Positions 19,691-29,936 of a DNA stretch of 42,252 nt are shown here, in pieces. The stretch comes from Phytophthora quininea (Eukaryota > Oomycota > Peronosporomycetes > Peronosporales > Peronosporaceae). A program made the translations under genes and the position numbers. Position 1 is the stretch's first letter. Every line of letters starts with the position of its first letter. The stretch is from contig JAAVTG010000269.1 in assembly GCA_011947345.1 (NCBI GenBank), positions 1 to 42,252 on the forward strand, given 5' to 3'. The notes beneath the pieces are model-generated. The model was not told the DNA's origin. It was given only the letters and a program-made list of their open reading frames with translations, and ran no database searches.

Positions 19691-21864
19691 CTATTTACGA
19701 GTCATCGCAACAGTGGGGTCTGCTGGACTACTCGGCTTGGACGCTTTGCGTTTACATTTCTTACGTGGACCAGGTTTACGACCACGTTTCCCCAGTTCCT
19801 CCGGCTCGACAATTACGGCTGGAGCGATGAGTCGGTCATCTTGCACGATCTTAGTTGTGCTCACACCCGGTACAAACTGGTGAAAGTAGGTCGCACGATA
19901 AGCCACTGAGGTGTGCTCTTCCCAACCAAACAGGTCGCTCACATGCATGCCATGGTGGACGGCGGCCTTGACGGCATGAATGCAATGAAATCGAGTATCT
20001 TGCCACCTTCGGCATGTGCATTCTTTTTCCATCAAGTTGACAATCCTCCGGAGATGCACGTAGTCAGCTCGACTACTGAGGTTGGCGAAACGCACCACGT
20101 ACAACCCACTGAGGCATGGCAGAATTATAAGTTTCCTGGTGACGCCGAGCATTTTGTTGAGATTCTCCTTGTGGACCGGTGCTAATTGATCGTACGACTT
20201 TGATAACGTTGGGGTGCCTGTGTCTGACTTGTTTCTGTCGGATACGCTTGATTCCGTCACCCCTACTTCTCGACAATTACCCTGGCGCCGGCTTGCAAAA
20301 GCTCCACAACTTTCACGAAGTATTCCTCATACGCGTGCAGCGGGTAGGAGGATCGACATGAGTTGCCTAACCACTGGTTTGCGGATTCTGACAAGCTGGA
20401 CGTCACCTCATCGTAAGAAGGTGCGCATACTTCTCACTGAAGGCATAGGTCACCCAGTAAATTTTGTCGATTTTGTTCAGACAATCGACTGCGATCGGCC
20501 GCGAATCTCCCAACTTCGAGCTGTAGCAGTGTAATATTTGTCACACTCGCTTCGAGTCATCTGGAATACCAACGCTTTTTCCGTTGGTGCTAACGCCGAA
20601 GTCATTTTTTCGATGTTCGTAATGACGAACACAAAAGCGATGCCCGCTGAGAGGATACAGCTCAGTCACCGCTCCCAGTAATCCTTTCTGGCGTTCTGAA
20701 ACAAAAGCAGGCTTCCAAACCACTTCAACATTTTGTAGAGCTCTCTTCATGTGTTCCACAAACCATTTCCAGTTTGGGTCATCCTCTTGATGCACCAGTG
20801 CTAAACCAAACACGATGTGACCGTTGATGTCTTTCGAAGTGGCAAGGAGGAACATGCCGCGTTTGTTCATGTCCATTTTCAAGTGCGTGCCATCCAAGGC
20901 AATAATGTGACGACATTTTCGTAGTGCCATTAAACAGGATCTTGGAAAAAGCAAGCTCGCTTGAAAACTCCATTCTCGTGTTTTTCGAACCCATAGTGAG
21001 ACCCAGCATTTGCAGTAGCCACTGCACTCAGATAGGATTCTAATTTCTGGTAACTCTCCAGCAGATTCCCTTGCAGGACTTCCATAAGCTGCCGCTTGAT
21101 ACGTGACGCAGTTTGTCGGTTCGTCTGGATTTCTTTAGTCAGCAGGAAGTCGACAATAGCTTTGACTTTCACCGAAGCCCAATCGCCGCTATATGCGGGG
21201 AGCATCTCACTCTCAACGATACCTCGAATCGCGGCGAAGGGAAGATCACGATTTCGTTAGGCGTGTGCATCGTTTCCGGGCTCACCCTCGACGAACGTGA
21301 CAACCTGAAGACCTGCATTCCGGTAGTGGTCGTGAGCAATACACATCTTCGTCACTTTCCCTGATCTCGAATACCGTACACAGTAATGAAAAATGGACAT
21401 TGCGGGTTTGTGTAGGGTACAAGTTGCTGTTGACCTGTCAGCAACTTGCACACACGTCCGGCATTGCCCTCCTTCTTTGTTTCGCGGTAACGGTTCGTAC
21501 TGACACGAATGGAGAAAACTGCTCGACAAGCGAAGTCTCGACAACGTTGCAGAAGCGCTGCCTTCGCCTCAAACGCCCCTAATGCAACGTTTTGCCCACG
21601 GTCAGCTATTAATCCATACGAGTCGAGCTTCGATCGATCCAGACCAACGGTGAGGTCGCTACGTAACAAGCCAAGGTCTCGGAGAATCGCGACATCTCCA
21701 GGCTCAACATGGCTCACGCTCAACGCCACTCCAGCTTTCCATAAATTGGTGTTCTCTGGGGACCGCTGGGATTTGGCCGAAGCGCTACTAGCAGATTCTG
21801 TTGACGACGGAGAATCATCACCGGCAGTGTTGTTAGCTGCTGCTGGCGGAGTGGTATCTGACAT
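19691..21864 (-). pseudogene. MULE transposase with SWIM zinc finger, frameshifted
   Basis: The minus strand starts near 21864 (MSDTTPPAAANNTAGDD). A first part ends in FFITVYGIRD. In a shifted frame come SGKVTKMCIAHDHY and a helical stretch with WASVKVKAIVDFLL. The MULE catalytic domain follows: HIIALDGTHLKMDMNKRG, LLATSKDINGHIVFGLAL and DDPNWKWFVEHM, with the first DDE Asp in ALDGTH. The C-terminal part has the SWIM finger CTCRRWQDTRFHCIH and a basic Lys/Arg-rich tail. At least four frame changes separate these blocks, several not at homopolymers. This is a dead copy of a Mutator-type transposase. Confidence 0.8.
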
Positions 21865-22064
21865 GTCTTTGTGGTGAGAGGCGTAGTGAAGCGAAAATGG
21901 CAATGGCCGCCCGGCCTAGTGGGCTTTAGGGAGATATTATGTTTAGCGTGCGGTGGTTGAGAGACTGTTGCTCAACCGCTCGCACTGTGGAGAATTTCCA
22001 CCGACAATTTGATCTGCGATATTCACACCAATATTGCAAGTAGTAAATTTTGACTTTTATTTAG

Positions 22065-22130
22065 TCGTACGATTGGGCTTTTTCGTGCCAGGGTGTAGTC
22101 GTACGACTCCACTTTTCGCGCCATACGATC
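22065..22130. repeat. Right array of TCGTACGA-type palindromes
   Basis: TCGTACGATTGGG at 22065, TCGTACGACTCC at 22099 and CATACGATC at 22122. With the left array these bracket the transposase and may be transposase-binding subterminal sites (inference). Confidence 0.7.
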
Positions 22131-22525
22131 TTGCCGATTCCAAAATAGAATCATCACTAGCCGATATTTAATTTGCACCCGAATTTCGTCCCAACTTACG
22201 TATGTTTGAGCAACAAACCTACTTTTTTTTCCAAAACGGCTTCAACCTACTTGCCTAAGTTAATTCCTCACGCGCCAACTGTCGCTGTGGTCTCTGATTG
22301 ACCAATCTAACCTGTGTGTCATACAGAGGGAATGCGGTATTTGTAGTTACACACAACTGGTGGAGATGCTCTTCGAACTGTACAGCGATTTTTGACTTCC
22401 CGAGTGGTGACAAAACAGGGTGCAGTTTGTAGCCAATCTTATTCTCTATGCTGTTGTTCAGGTCTTGAAGCAGAGAACCAGCCGACAAGGGGAGAAAGCT
22501 CAAAGAGCGAAGCGAACAGACTACC
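22131..22525. other. Upstream region of RAD23
   Basis: About 395 bp between the MULE right motifs and the RAD23 start. It is AT-rich on the left, with no gene seen. The last 100 bp should include the RAD23 promoter, but no strong Inr match was found. Confidence 0.4.
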
Positions 22526-24012
22526 ATGAAGCTGACGGTGAAAACGCTGCAGGGCGTCGCCTTCCCGCTGGATGCCGAGCTCACCGACACGGTGCGTCGT
22601 CTTCTCTATGCGTTCTTCCACCTTTCGGCGTCTGTCGCGCCCTCCATCGGGCCCTAGCCTACTTAGTATCCAAGCATCTCTGACACTATCCGTTGACTTA
22701 CTACGCTGCTGCAGGTCGCGGCCGTCAAGCAGAAGATCGAGGGGCTGCAGTCCTTCCCCGTGGCACAGCAGAAGCTCATCCACGCCGGCAAAGTGCTCAA
22801 GGACGACAGCCCGCTGTCCGAGTACAACGTCAAGGAGAATGACTTTCTCGTCGTGATGGTCACCAAGCCCAAGGCGGCCAAGCCGGCGGCTGCTCCTGCT
22901 CCTGCTGCTGCTGCAGCGGCTCCTACCCCGCTGCGGCTGCTCCAGCATCAACGCCGTCCCCTGCGGCGGCGGCACCGGCTGCACCAAATACGTCGTCGGC
23001 TTCTAGCAGCTCGTCCGCCACGGCTGCGGCCGTGTCCACGCCCTCCGCGGCACCAGCGACGGCTGCTTCGAGCGAGTCAACGTCGGACGGCAGCGGTCTC
23101 GTGGCTGGCGAGCAGATGAGCGCCACGGTGCAGCAACTGTGCGACATGGGCTTCCCCGAGGACCAGGTGCGCAGTGCGCTGCGAGCAGCCTTCAACAACC
23201 CGGAGCGCGCCGTTGAGTATTTGATGACTGGCATCCCCGATCAAGCAGCCGCTCCTCCCGCAACGACCGCTGCCCCGGCTCCTTCTGCTTCGACTGGCGC
23301 TGGTGCTGCCGAAGGCTCTACTGCTAACACGCTCGAGGCTCTTCGCAACCACCCGCAGTTTGACGCACTGCGCCAATTGGTGCAGTCCAACCCGGCGGCC
23401 TTGCCGGCCGTGCTTCAACAGATCGGCTCTCAGAGCCCAGAGCTGCTGCGCTTGATCCACCAGAACCAGGATCGATTCGTGCAGATGCTAAACGAACCTA
23501 TTGGCACCCGTGATGCTGGTGCTGCCCCGCCGAGTGGCGGTGCAGGTGCAGCCCCGTTCGACTTGGGCATGGGTGGTGGTGCCATGCCCTCTCCACAACA
23601 GATCCAGCAGCTGGTGGACTCTTTGACACCGGAGCAGCAAGCTCAGATGGCTGCGCAAATGGGCATGACCCCGGAGCAGCTTCGTGGCCTTTCACAAATG
23701 CTTAGCAACCTGCCTCCCGGCGCTATGGAGCAAATGATGGCCTCGATGGGCGGCCAGGGCGGCATGGAAGGAATGGGAGGAGGTGGCGGCTCTGGCGGCA
23801 CTCGTATCATGCTCTCTGAAGAAGAAGCGGCCGCGGTGGATCGGCTCTGTGAAATGGGCTTTGAGCGCACGGATGTGATTCAGGCATACTTGGCATGTGA
23901 CAAGAATGAGGCGTTGGCCGCCAACTTCCTCATGGATAGCGGAGATTTCGGTGGAGGCGCTGCAGGCGGGGCAGGAGGCCAGGGCGACGACAATGATGAC
24001 ATTTACGGCTAA
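22526..24012 (+). CDS. RAD23: RAD23-like UBL-UBA protein, one apparent homopolymer frameshift
   Basis: RAD23 shuttles ubiquitylated proteins to the proteasome and, with XPC/Rad4, acts in nucleotide excision repair. Exon 1 (22526-22591) and exon 2 (22715-24012) are joined by a 123-bp GT-AG intron. The order is: N-terminal ubiquitin-like domain (MKLTVKTLQG to NDFLVVMV), Ala/Pro-rich linker, UBA1 (VQQLCDMGFPEDQVRSALRA), XPC-binding domain (NHPQFDALRQLVQ, LPAVLQQIG), a Gln/Met-rich helical linker (LTPEQQAQMAAQMGMTPEQL), and C-terminal UBA2 (AVDRLCEMGFERTDVIQAYL). The two exons total one base short of a multiple of three. Adding one C at the C4 run 22926-22929 restores a 454-residue protein. Because both sides are fully conserved, I take the break as a sequence error. 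Confidence 0.93.
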
Positions 24013-24466
24013 GTATCATACACCAGAGCGCCCCCAGCTGGTCGGCAAAATACGCGGCATCCCGTCTTGATTGTAGTTCGTATGTCGAGCTTGTTGTGGT
24101 CCTCAGGATTGCTGGCTGTTTCTCCGCAGACACAAATATGGATGGGGTTTTGGCTGACGACGTGTTTGAGACTTTGCTTTCGCTGCTGGTTCTGCTCTCT
24201 GATGTGTTTGCGTTCGTTCTCGAGGGTCTGAGCAGCATCCAGCAGCATCGCACGTTCTACCGAGACAGAATTCCGGTGGCTGTGGTTCCTGTTGGAAGTT
24301 CGCAATTGCATCGCCACGGCCAGAATAGACGACGCTAAGGTAAAAATACACTTGCTCTGCTTGGACGATGCTGGCCAATTTTGGTTTCGGATTGCGTGCT
24401 TTAACAGGGAAGGGAGGCGTTGGCATCTTGAGACTTGGACGACAGCAGTCAATAGTAATCGGAACG
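24013..24466. other. Intergenic region between RAD23 and the MAP kinase
   Basis: About 450 bp. Open frames on both strands overlap without family signatures. It must hold the RAD23 3' UTR and the kinase promoter; nothing else is visible. Confidence 0.4.
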
Positions 24467-25764
24467 ATGGGCGAAGAAGTTGAGAAGCACGTTTTGCGCA
24501 AGTACGAGCTGCTGCAGAAGCTGGGCAAAGGCGTAAGTCGACCATGGAAGTTTCGATTAGTTCTTCTCTTTTTCTTATGTTGTTTTGTTTGCGAAGGCTT
24601 ATGGCATTGTGTGGAAAGCGATCGACAAGAATACTCGGCAAGTGGTGGCGCTGAAGAAATGCTTTGACGCATTTCGCAACGCTACGGATGCCCAGCGCAC
24701 GTTCCGGGAGGTCATGTACCTCCAGGAGCTCAACGGCCACAGCAACATTATCCGCTTGCTGAATGTGGTCAAGGCGGACAATGATCGCGATATTTATCTC
24801 GTGTTCGACTTCATGGGTAGGCACCGTCCAAATCTTTGGCTCACCATTCTTTTTCACTGACTTTTATGCTGCTTTTGTTTCTTCTAGAAACGGACTTGCA
24901 TGCTGTGATACGAGCCAACATCTTGGAGGAGATTCACAAGAAGTACATCATCTATCAGCTGCTCAAGTCGCTCAAGTATATGCACACAGCAGAGCTCTTG
25001 CATCGCGACATTAAGCCCAGCAATCTTTTGCTCAACTCGGACTGCCACACGAAGCTTTGCGATTTCGGCCTGTGTCGCTCCGTCGCCGAGATCAGCGGAC
25101 CGAACCCGGTTCTCACAGACTACGTCGCAACGAGATGGTACCGCGCTCCGGAAATCCTGCTTGGATCGACACGCTACACCAAGGCGGTGGATATGTGGGC
25201 GGTGGGCTGCATCGTCGCCGAGATGGCCACCGGTCGACCAGCGTTCCCGGGCACATCTACAATGAACCAGCTCGAGCGGATCCTGGACGTCACTGGTCCA
25301 CCCTCTCAAGACGACATCGAGAGCATCAAATCTCCGTTTGCCAACACGATGCTGGAGAGTTTGCCGACGCCAAAGCAGAAATCTTTGGAAGAATTGTTCC
25401 CCAAGGCATCGTCCGAAGCTCTCGACCTCATCAAGCAGTGCTTTTGGGTACGTGGTTTGTACTGTCCGTGGTATCTAGTGTTCAAAGTTCTCTAACACAT
25501 TTTGCGCTGCAGTTTGATCCGTCCAAGCGGATCTCGTGCCTCGATGCACTGAAGCATCCGTACGTGGCGCAGTTCCACAATGAGAAGGACGAGCCCAGTG
25601 CTTCTGCGCCATTGCAGATCGTGGTGGACGACAACACCAAGTACTCGGCCGCCGACTACCGCGACCGGCTTTACCGGGAGATCATCAAGAAGAAGAAAGA
25701 AGTGCGACGGAAAGCTGGAGGCGATCAAGAGCCTTCCATCCCAGCAGCTCCAGCGCAGCAATAG
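24467..25764 (+). CDS. MAPK15: MAP kinase, ERK7/8 (MAPK15) type, four exons
   Basis: A Ser/Thr protein kinase of the atypical ERK7/8 class, a family linked to ciliary/flagellar and stress roles. The start ATG 24467 opens [16 protein letters not shown]. Exons 24467-24532, 24597-24816, 24888-25447 and 25513-25764 splice in frame to 365 residues. Visible motifs are the Gly-rich loop [12 protein letters not shown], the VAIK-type lysine in [11 protein letters not shown], the catalytic loop [16 protein letters not shown], and the activation loop [15 protein letters not shown] with T-D-Y rather than the usual T-E-Y. The C-lobe is complete ([12 protein letters not shown]). The tail [15 protein letters not shown] is typical of ERK7-like kinases. 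The C-terminal extension is short compared with vertebrate ERK8. No break is seen. It is transcribed in the same direction as RAD23 and the carboxypeptidase, with a 92-bp gap to the latter. Confidence 0.93.
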
Positions 25765-25819
25765 GAAACTTCAACTTTCCTTTTTAATTTGACCAAATTA
25801 CCCTAAGCACGCCACGTAC

Positions 25820-25833
25820 CCAATTCGCATTTC
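25820..25833 (+). promoter_or_regulatory. Oomycete Inr/FPR-like core promoter of the carboxypeptidase gene
   Basis: CCAATTCGCATTTC matches the oomycete start-site consensus YCATTYYNCAWTTT at 12 of 14 positions. It lies 23 bp before the ATG at 25857, the usual short distance. Confidence 0.55.
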
Positions 25834-25856
25834 AGGATAAGACTTGCACCGGCGCC

Positions 25857-27874
25857 ATGACGACCGCCCGAACGGCGCTCTCTGCGGCCATGCTGAGCAG
25901 TCTAGCGAGCGCCCAGAGGCTGCATCCAACTAGTTGGCGTGTACAGGAGCTGCAGACGCTGGAGGATACCGCAGAGCACCGGTTGCTGGCCCAGAAGAAG
26001 CCCAAGAGCGAGGGAGACCTGGTCAAGAACCTGCCGGGCCTGGACCCGACGGCCAAAGTGACGCAACACGCAGGCCTCATCACTCTGGACGATAACGACA
26101 AGAACAAGCTTTTCTACTGGCACTTCCAGGCGGCCAAGGACCCGGACAAGGCGCCGCTGCTCATCTGGTAGCAACGATTACTGCTGCCCAACCATTTTAT
26201 CGATGGTTTTCTTACTGTTTTGTGTATGTTACCTAGGTTAAATGGAGGACCAGGGTGTTCTAGTATGCAAGGATTGTTCCTGTAAGTGTTGAGTCCATAG
26301 AGTTTGTTGGAGAAAACGATATGGACTGACTTAAAACTGTGCTTTGTGTTTGGCAGTGGCAATTCGCCGTTCAAGTTGGTGGACGAGTCGACGATCGGGA
26401 AAATGACCACAGCTGGCACGAATCCGCCAACTTGCTCTTTGTCGACCAGCCTGTTGGCACGGGCATGTCGTATACCCGTGGCAATGACTATCGATCGGAT
26501 GAAGGGAAAATTGCAGAAGACTTCTACGAGTTCTTGACAAAGTTCCTTCAACGACATAATAACTATCTATCGAACGACGGTAATAGTACGCAGCGCTCAC
26601 GAGCTGTGTACTTGTTTGGCGAGTCGCATGCCGGACGTTGGATCCCTGAATTCTCGGAGCATATCTTGAAGCAGAACAGCGATCCGAACAAGCAGTTGCT
26701 GATAGACCTGGAGGGCGTCGGAATTGGAAATGGATGGGTGCACCCGCGGATCCAGTACGAATACAGCGATTACGCTCACGGTCTCGGCTTGTTGACATTT
26801 GGTCAGGTGAGGTCTCTCAAAGCCAAGTATGCCGACTGTCTAGCTGCGCTGGACGCTGGCCACTACAACGTCAAGGTTTGTTTTGACAACATGGATGATA
26901 TCACGAACAGTGTGCAACCAGGCAATGGAGGGAAGAGTTTGAATTACTACGACGTCAGACAGTATGTGCAAAATGTTGGAGGATATCCCTCGGGACAGCA
27001 CGTTATTGGGAAGTACATGAATCAGATGGACGTTCGTACTGCACTTCATGCCAACGAAGATAAGAGCTTCCACTTTAACCTTTGCAGTGGTGGAGTGCAC
27101 AAGGCTCTGTCCAAGTTTGACGGGGTAAGCACGTTGAGTAAGGTGCAGTCACTACTGCAAGGAGGACTCCGAATGCTCTTCTACAATGGCCAATGGGACA
27201 TGATGTGCAACCACTACGGAACGGAGAAGCTGCTTCTGAACTTGGAATGGGATGGCTCAAACGAATACCAGCAGGCTGACAAGTATACCTGGCGTGTCCA
27301 AGGCCGAAAGGAACCGGCGGGCTTTGCACAGACGGGTGGGAATCTGACCTACGTGGTGGTGACTGGAGCAGGTCACATGGTGCCCATGGATGTGCCTGAC
27401 ATAGCAGCAGACATGGTCCACCGATTTGTGAACAAGATCGAGTTCAATGACAAGGAGCAAAACGTTGCCAACACGCGCATCAACGCGACGGAGCTGGATG
27501 TGTCTATGTGCTACTTGCCATCGGATGCATCAGCTACAGACATCACGTACGCCCAACAAAATATGAACAGCACCTACGGCAATAGCAATCAAGTGCATCT
27601 CGGCGTTACGTGGTTGTGGGTGGCACTGATCATCGCTGCAGTGAGTAGTATTCTGGCAGTGTGCGTGACCATAGCGTGCCTTCGGAGTCGGCGACAAGGA
27701 TCGCGAGATCACGAAATGATCGCCCAAGTCAGCGACGACGACGACTTGAACGATCTCGACGATGATGACGATGAAGAGGAAGAAGAATCCTCTGAAGAAG
27801 ACGGCGAGCGAGTACCCGTGAATATTGTGAGTCAGCGACCTCTAAGTCCTCGCAACCGAGTGACGGAGGAATAG
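25857..27874 (+). CDS. KEX1-like: KEX1-type membrane-anchored serine carboxypeptidase (S10), three exons
   Basis: S10 carboxypeptidases remove C-terminal residues from proteins; KEX1 types do so in the late secretory pathway. The start at 25857 gives an N-terminal signal-like segment (TALSAAMLSSLASAQ). Exons 25857-26167, 26237-26281 and 26357-27874 join through WLNGGPGCSSM. The catalytic Ser is in FGESHAGRW, the Asp in YNGQWDMMC and the His in GAGHMVPMD. Several N-x-S/T sites are present. Near the C-terminus a transmembrane helix (WLWVALIIAAVSSILAVCV) is followed by a basic stop-transfer and a long acidic Asp/Glu tail, the KEX1 layout. The exons sum one base short of a multiple of three. One added A at the A4 run 26400-26403 restores ESTIGKNDHSWHESANLL and a 624-residue protein. 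Probably a sequence error in a working gene. Confidence 0.92.
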
Positions 27875-27935
27875 GTGTGTTTGCAGTTTGACGTAGATTG
27901 CGTAATTGATCCAACGATAAATGTGGTCTTACGAT

Positions 27936-28728
27936 CTAGAGGTCCTCCTTGGGCTTGTGGACGAGCGGTTCAATGACTTTGATCCAGTCCTCCAACGTCC
28001 AGGACGAGTCTGCGTCTTCGAATGGAACTCCGTTGAGTGTGTATTGCGGCGTGCCCGTGATGGTGCGAGTACACGCATATTTCCAGGCCACTCGACTGTG
28101 CTGATCAGCTTCAGTGCCTCCATAACCGGTCATGCCTTCCTCCCACTGCGCATCAGTAAGTTCTGGGAACTTCTTCGTCGCCAGCTCATGCAGCTCGTTG
28201 GTTACTTGCACTGCCGACTTGTCCTTGGTAGCCTTGTTCCAGAATCTAACAGACACAACAGAAGTTAATTTCTGACTCCTGGTGTTGAAATCGATAAACA
28301 ACGTACTGCTCTTGATTATCGTAGACAACTTCTAGCCACGGAGTGAACTGGTCGTCTCCCAACGCCGACGTGATCGTGAAGACCGATTCGGCAGTGGTGA
28401 AGCCGTGCTGGTGGAACGGCAGCGGGAACAATACCGCTTTCACGCGCAGCTCGTCGGGGCTGTAATAGCCAGCCAGAGCTTTCACCCCGCATAAGCAGCC
28501 TTGCTGTAAGGACAAAGCTAATATTGATGACACAGTCAGTAGTTGGCTCAAAAATGCAACGATATCTGAGTCTGTTTGTACCAGGTCAATGTAGGTCTCC
28601 AATTGCACCCTTGCTGAGCCGCTGCCTGTGCCGATCGTGAAGCCTGGGGGTTTCTTGGGGATCGGCACTTGAGCGTCGCCCGTGTGGAGCACCAACGCAG
28701 CCGCGAAGATGACAAGCAGGAGCGACAT
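27936..28728 (-). CDS. Secreted DsbA-like thioredoxin-fold protein, copy 1
   Basis: On the minus strand ATG 28728 opens a signal peptide (MSLLLVIFAAALVLHTGDAQ). Exons 28728-28582, 28517-28307 and 28245-27936 have GT-AG introns. The mature part has PPGFTIG, VQLETYIDL, the redox-site region LCPYSKAAYAG, FPLPFHQHGF, a helical insert (FWNKATKDKSAVQV) and the cis-Pro-type strand GTPQYTLNGV near the end, as in DsbA-like thioredoxin folds. The active site is CxxS rather than CxxC, so disulfide exchange is uncertain. The exons total 668 bases. One added base at the C4 run 28495-28498 (G4 on the coding strand) restores the AYAGVKALAGYY join and gives 222 residues. It is head to head with a paralogue 83 bp away. 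Confidence 0.75.
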
Positions 28729-28811
28729 CTTCCTCGCGAAGGGGTATTCGTAAAATGCATGCATCTGATTGGTCGAGGGCTTGAAAATCATATCCCAAAA
28801 TTCTTCTGATC
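28729..28811. promoter_or_regulatory. 83-bp shared promoter between two divergent DsbA-like paralogues
   Basis: Only 83 bp separate the two start codons, so both promoters must overlap. On the plus strand TCATATCCCAAAAT (28788-28801) matches the oomycete core YCATTYYNCAWTTT at 11 of 14, 10 bp before the ATG at 28812. On the minus strand a GCATTTTACG block contains the CAWTTT half. Bidirectional use is inferred. Confidence 0.45.
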
Positions 28812-29863
28812 ATGGAGCTGCTGTCTCGCTTGCTGGTGCTCGTGGCGCTCTTTGCCGTCGCTGCTGCCCAGCGGATCCCTCGCAGACCGCCCGGCTTCAC
28901 TATTGGCAGCGGCAGTGCAGACGCCGGCGTGCAGCTCGAGTCCTACATCGATTTGGCACGACTATATTGACATATCTTGAAGATACAATAGATTTTGCTC
29001 ATATTTTATTGCTCATTAGCTGTGTCCGGACAGTAAATCGGCCTACCCGGGGCTGAAGAAGCTGGCAGAACACTACAAGCCAGAGGAGCTTCGCATCCGC
29101 TTCGTTCTGTTCCCTTTACCGTACCATCAACACGCCTTCGCCACCGCAGAAGCAGCTTTCACGATCACCGACGCCCTGGGGGACACGAGCTTCACCCAGT
29201 GGCTCGAGACCATCTACAACAACCAAGACATGTACAGATGTCATTTTGTTTTGTTTAAATTCCTTTAAGCTAAACACTGTTAATTTCTTTGGCAGCTTCT
29301 GGAACAAGGCGACTAAGGATTTGAGTCCTGTGCAAGTGGTGGAGAAGCTTAAACTTCTAGCACAAAAGACCTTCCCAGCCTTGACCGATGCTCAATGGGA
29401 GAAAGGTATGACGGGGTACGGAGGAACGGACACTGATGACCACACGAGGGAGTCCTGGAAGTACACCTGCTCCAGAGGGGTGTCTGGCACCCCCATGTAC
29501 ACGCTCAATGGCGTGCCGTTCGCAGCTGACGCGGACTGGAGCTTTGAGCAGTGGTTCAAGGTAATCGACCCGCTTGTGAAGGCGAACCGACCGAAACTTG
29601 ACCAGGGTGAGGCGCAAGATCTGTGGCTGAATACCCACTTGAGTGGAGTCCCTCGGGCCCAGCCGGATCGTGATGTCATGCATCTCATTCGTTCGGGGAG
29701 TGGGCGACTGCTGCACAGGCTTGTGAACGGGTCTCGGGAGCTAGAGCGTGCGAGTATCTTCCTGGGAGAGCAATGTGTTGCCAGACTCATGAGGCGTGCA
29801 TTCTTCGTGAAGGTTGCGTGGCTCTACAGTGAGGTAAGGAAACTCTTGACGGCATGCTTGTAG
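28812..29863 (+). CDS. Secreted DsbA-like thioredoxin-fold protein, copy 2
   Basis: The paralogue of the divergent neighbour. ATG 28812 opens a signal peptide (MELLSRLLVLVALFAVAAAQ). Exons 28812-28955, 29020-29231 and 29296-29863 sum to 308 codons in frame. Shared motifs are PPGFTIGSG, QLESYIDL, LCPDSKSAYPGLKKLAEHY, FPLPYHQHAF, FWNKATKDLSPVQV, MTGYGGTDTDDHTRESWKY and GTPMYTLNGV. The site is again CxxS. Intron 1 begins with GC instead of GT (GCACGAC, against GTACAAA in copy 1), so it must be a GC-AG intron or the copy has a donor lesion. Copy 1 ends soon after the domain. Copy 2 reads on for about 90 extra residues into sequence resembling the flanks of the downstream membrane-protein repeats, so its true stop may have been lost. 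Confidence 0.7.
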
Positions 29864-29936
29864 CGAAGAAATAACGGTAATGTTATTTCTTACACGATTG
29901 AGTACTGTAACGCTGTCTATTCGTAGCAGTTGATCA

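Larger units (their letters stand above)
19548..22130. mobile_element. Decayed Mutator-like (MULE) element
   Basis: The central 2.2 kb encodes a MULE-type transposase with SWIM finger on the minus strand. Both outer regions carry three copies of a palindromic TCGTACGA-type motif. On the left they are at 19548, 19575 and 19615, on the right at 22065, 22099 and about 22122. I could not align a long terminal inverted repeat or a 9-bp target duplication by eye, so the outer boundaries are only approximate and are set to the outermost motifs. Confidence 0.6.

Noticed and set aside
19548..22130. A full-length terminal inverted repeat for the Mutator-like element
   Set aside because: The two ends share palindromic motifs but spacing differs and the sequence between motifs does not align, so no terminal repeat is annotated.
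22920..23035. A small intron in the Ala-rich linker of RAD23 to explain the frame change
   Set aside because: The linker composition is continuous across the shift and adding one C to the C4 run gives a seamless Ala/Pro linker. No consensus donor/acceptor pair fits better.
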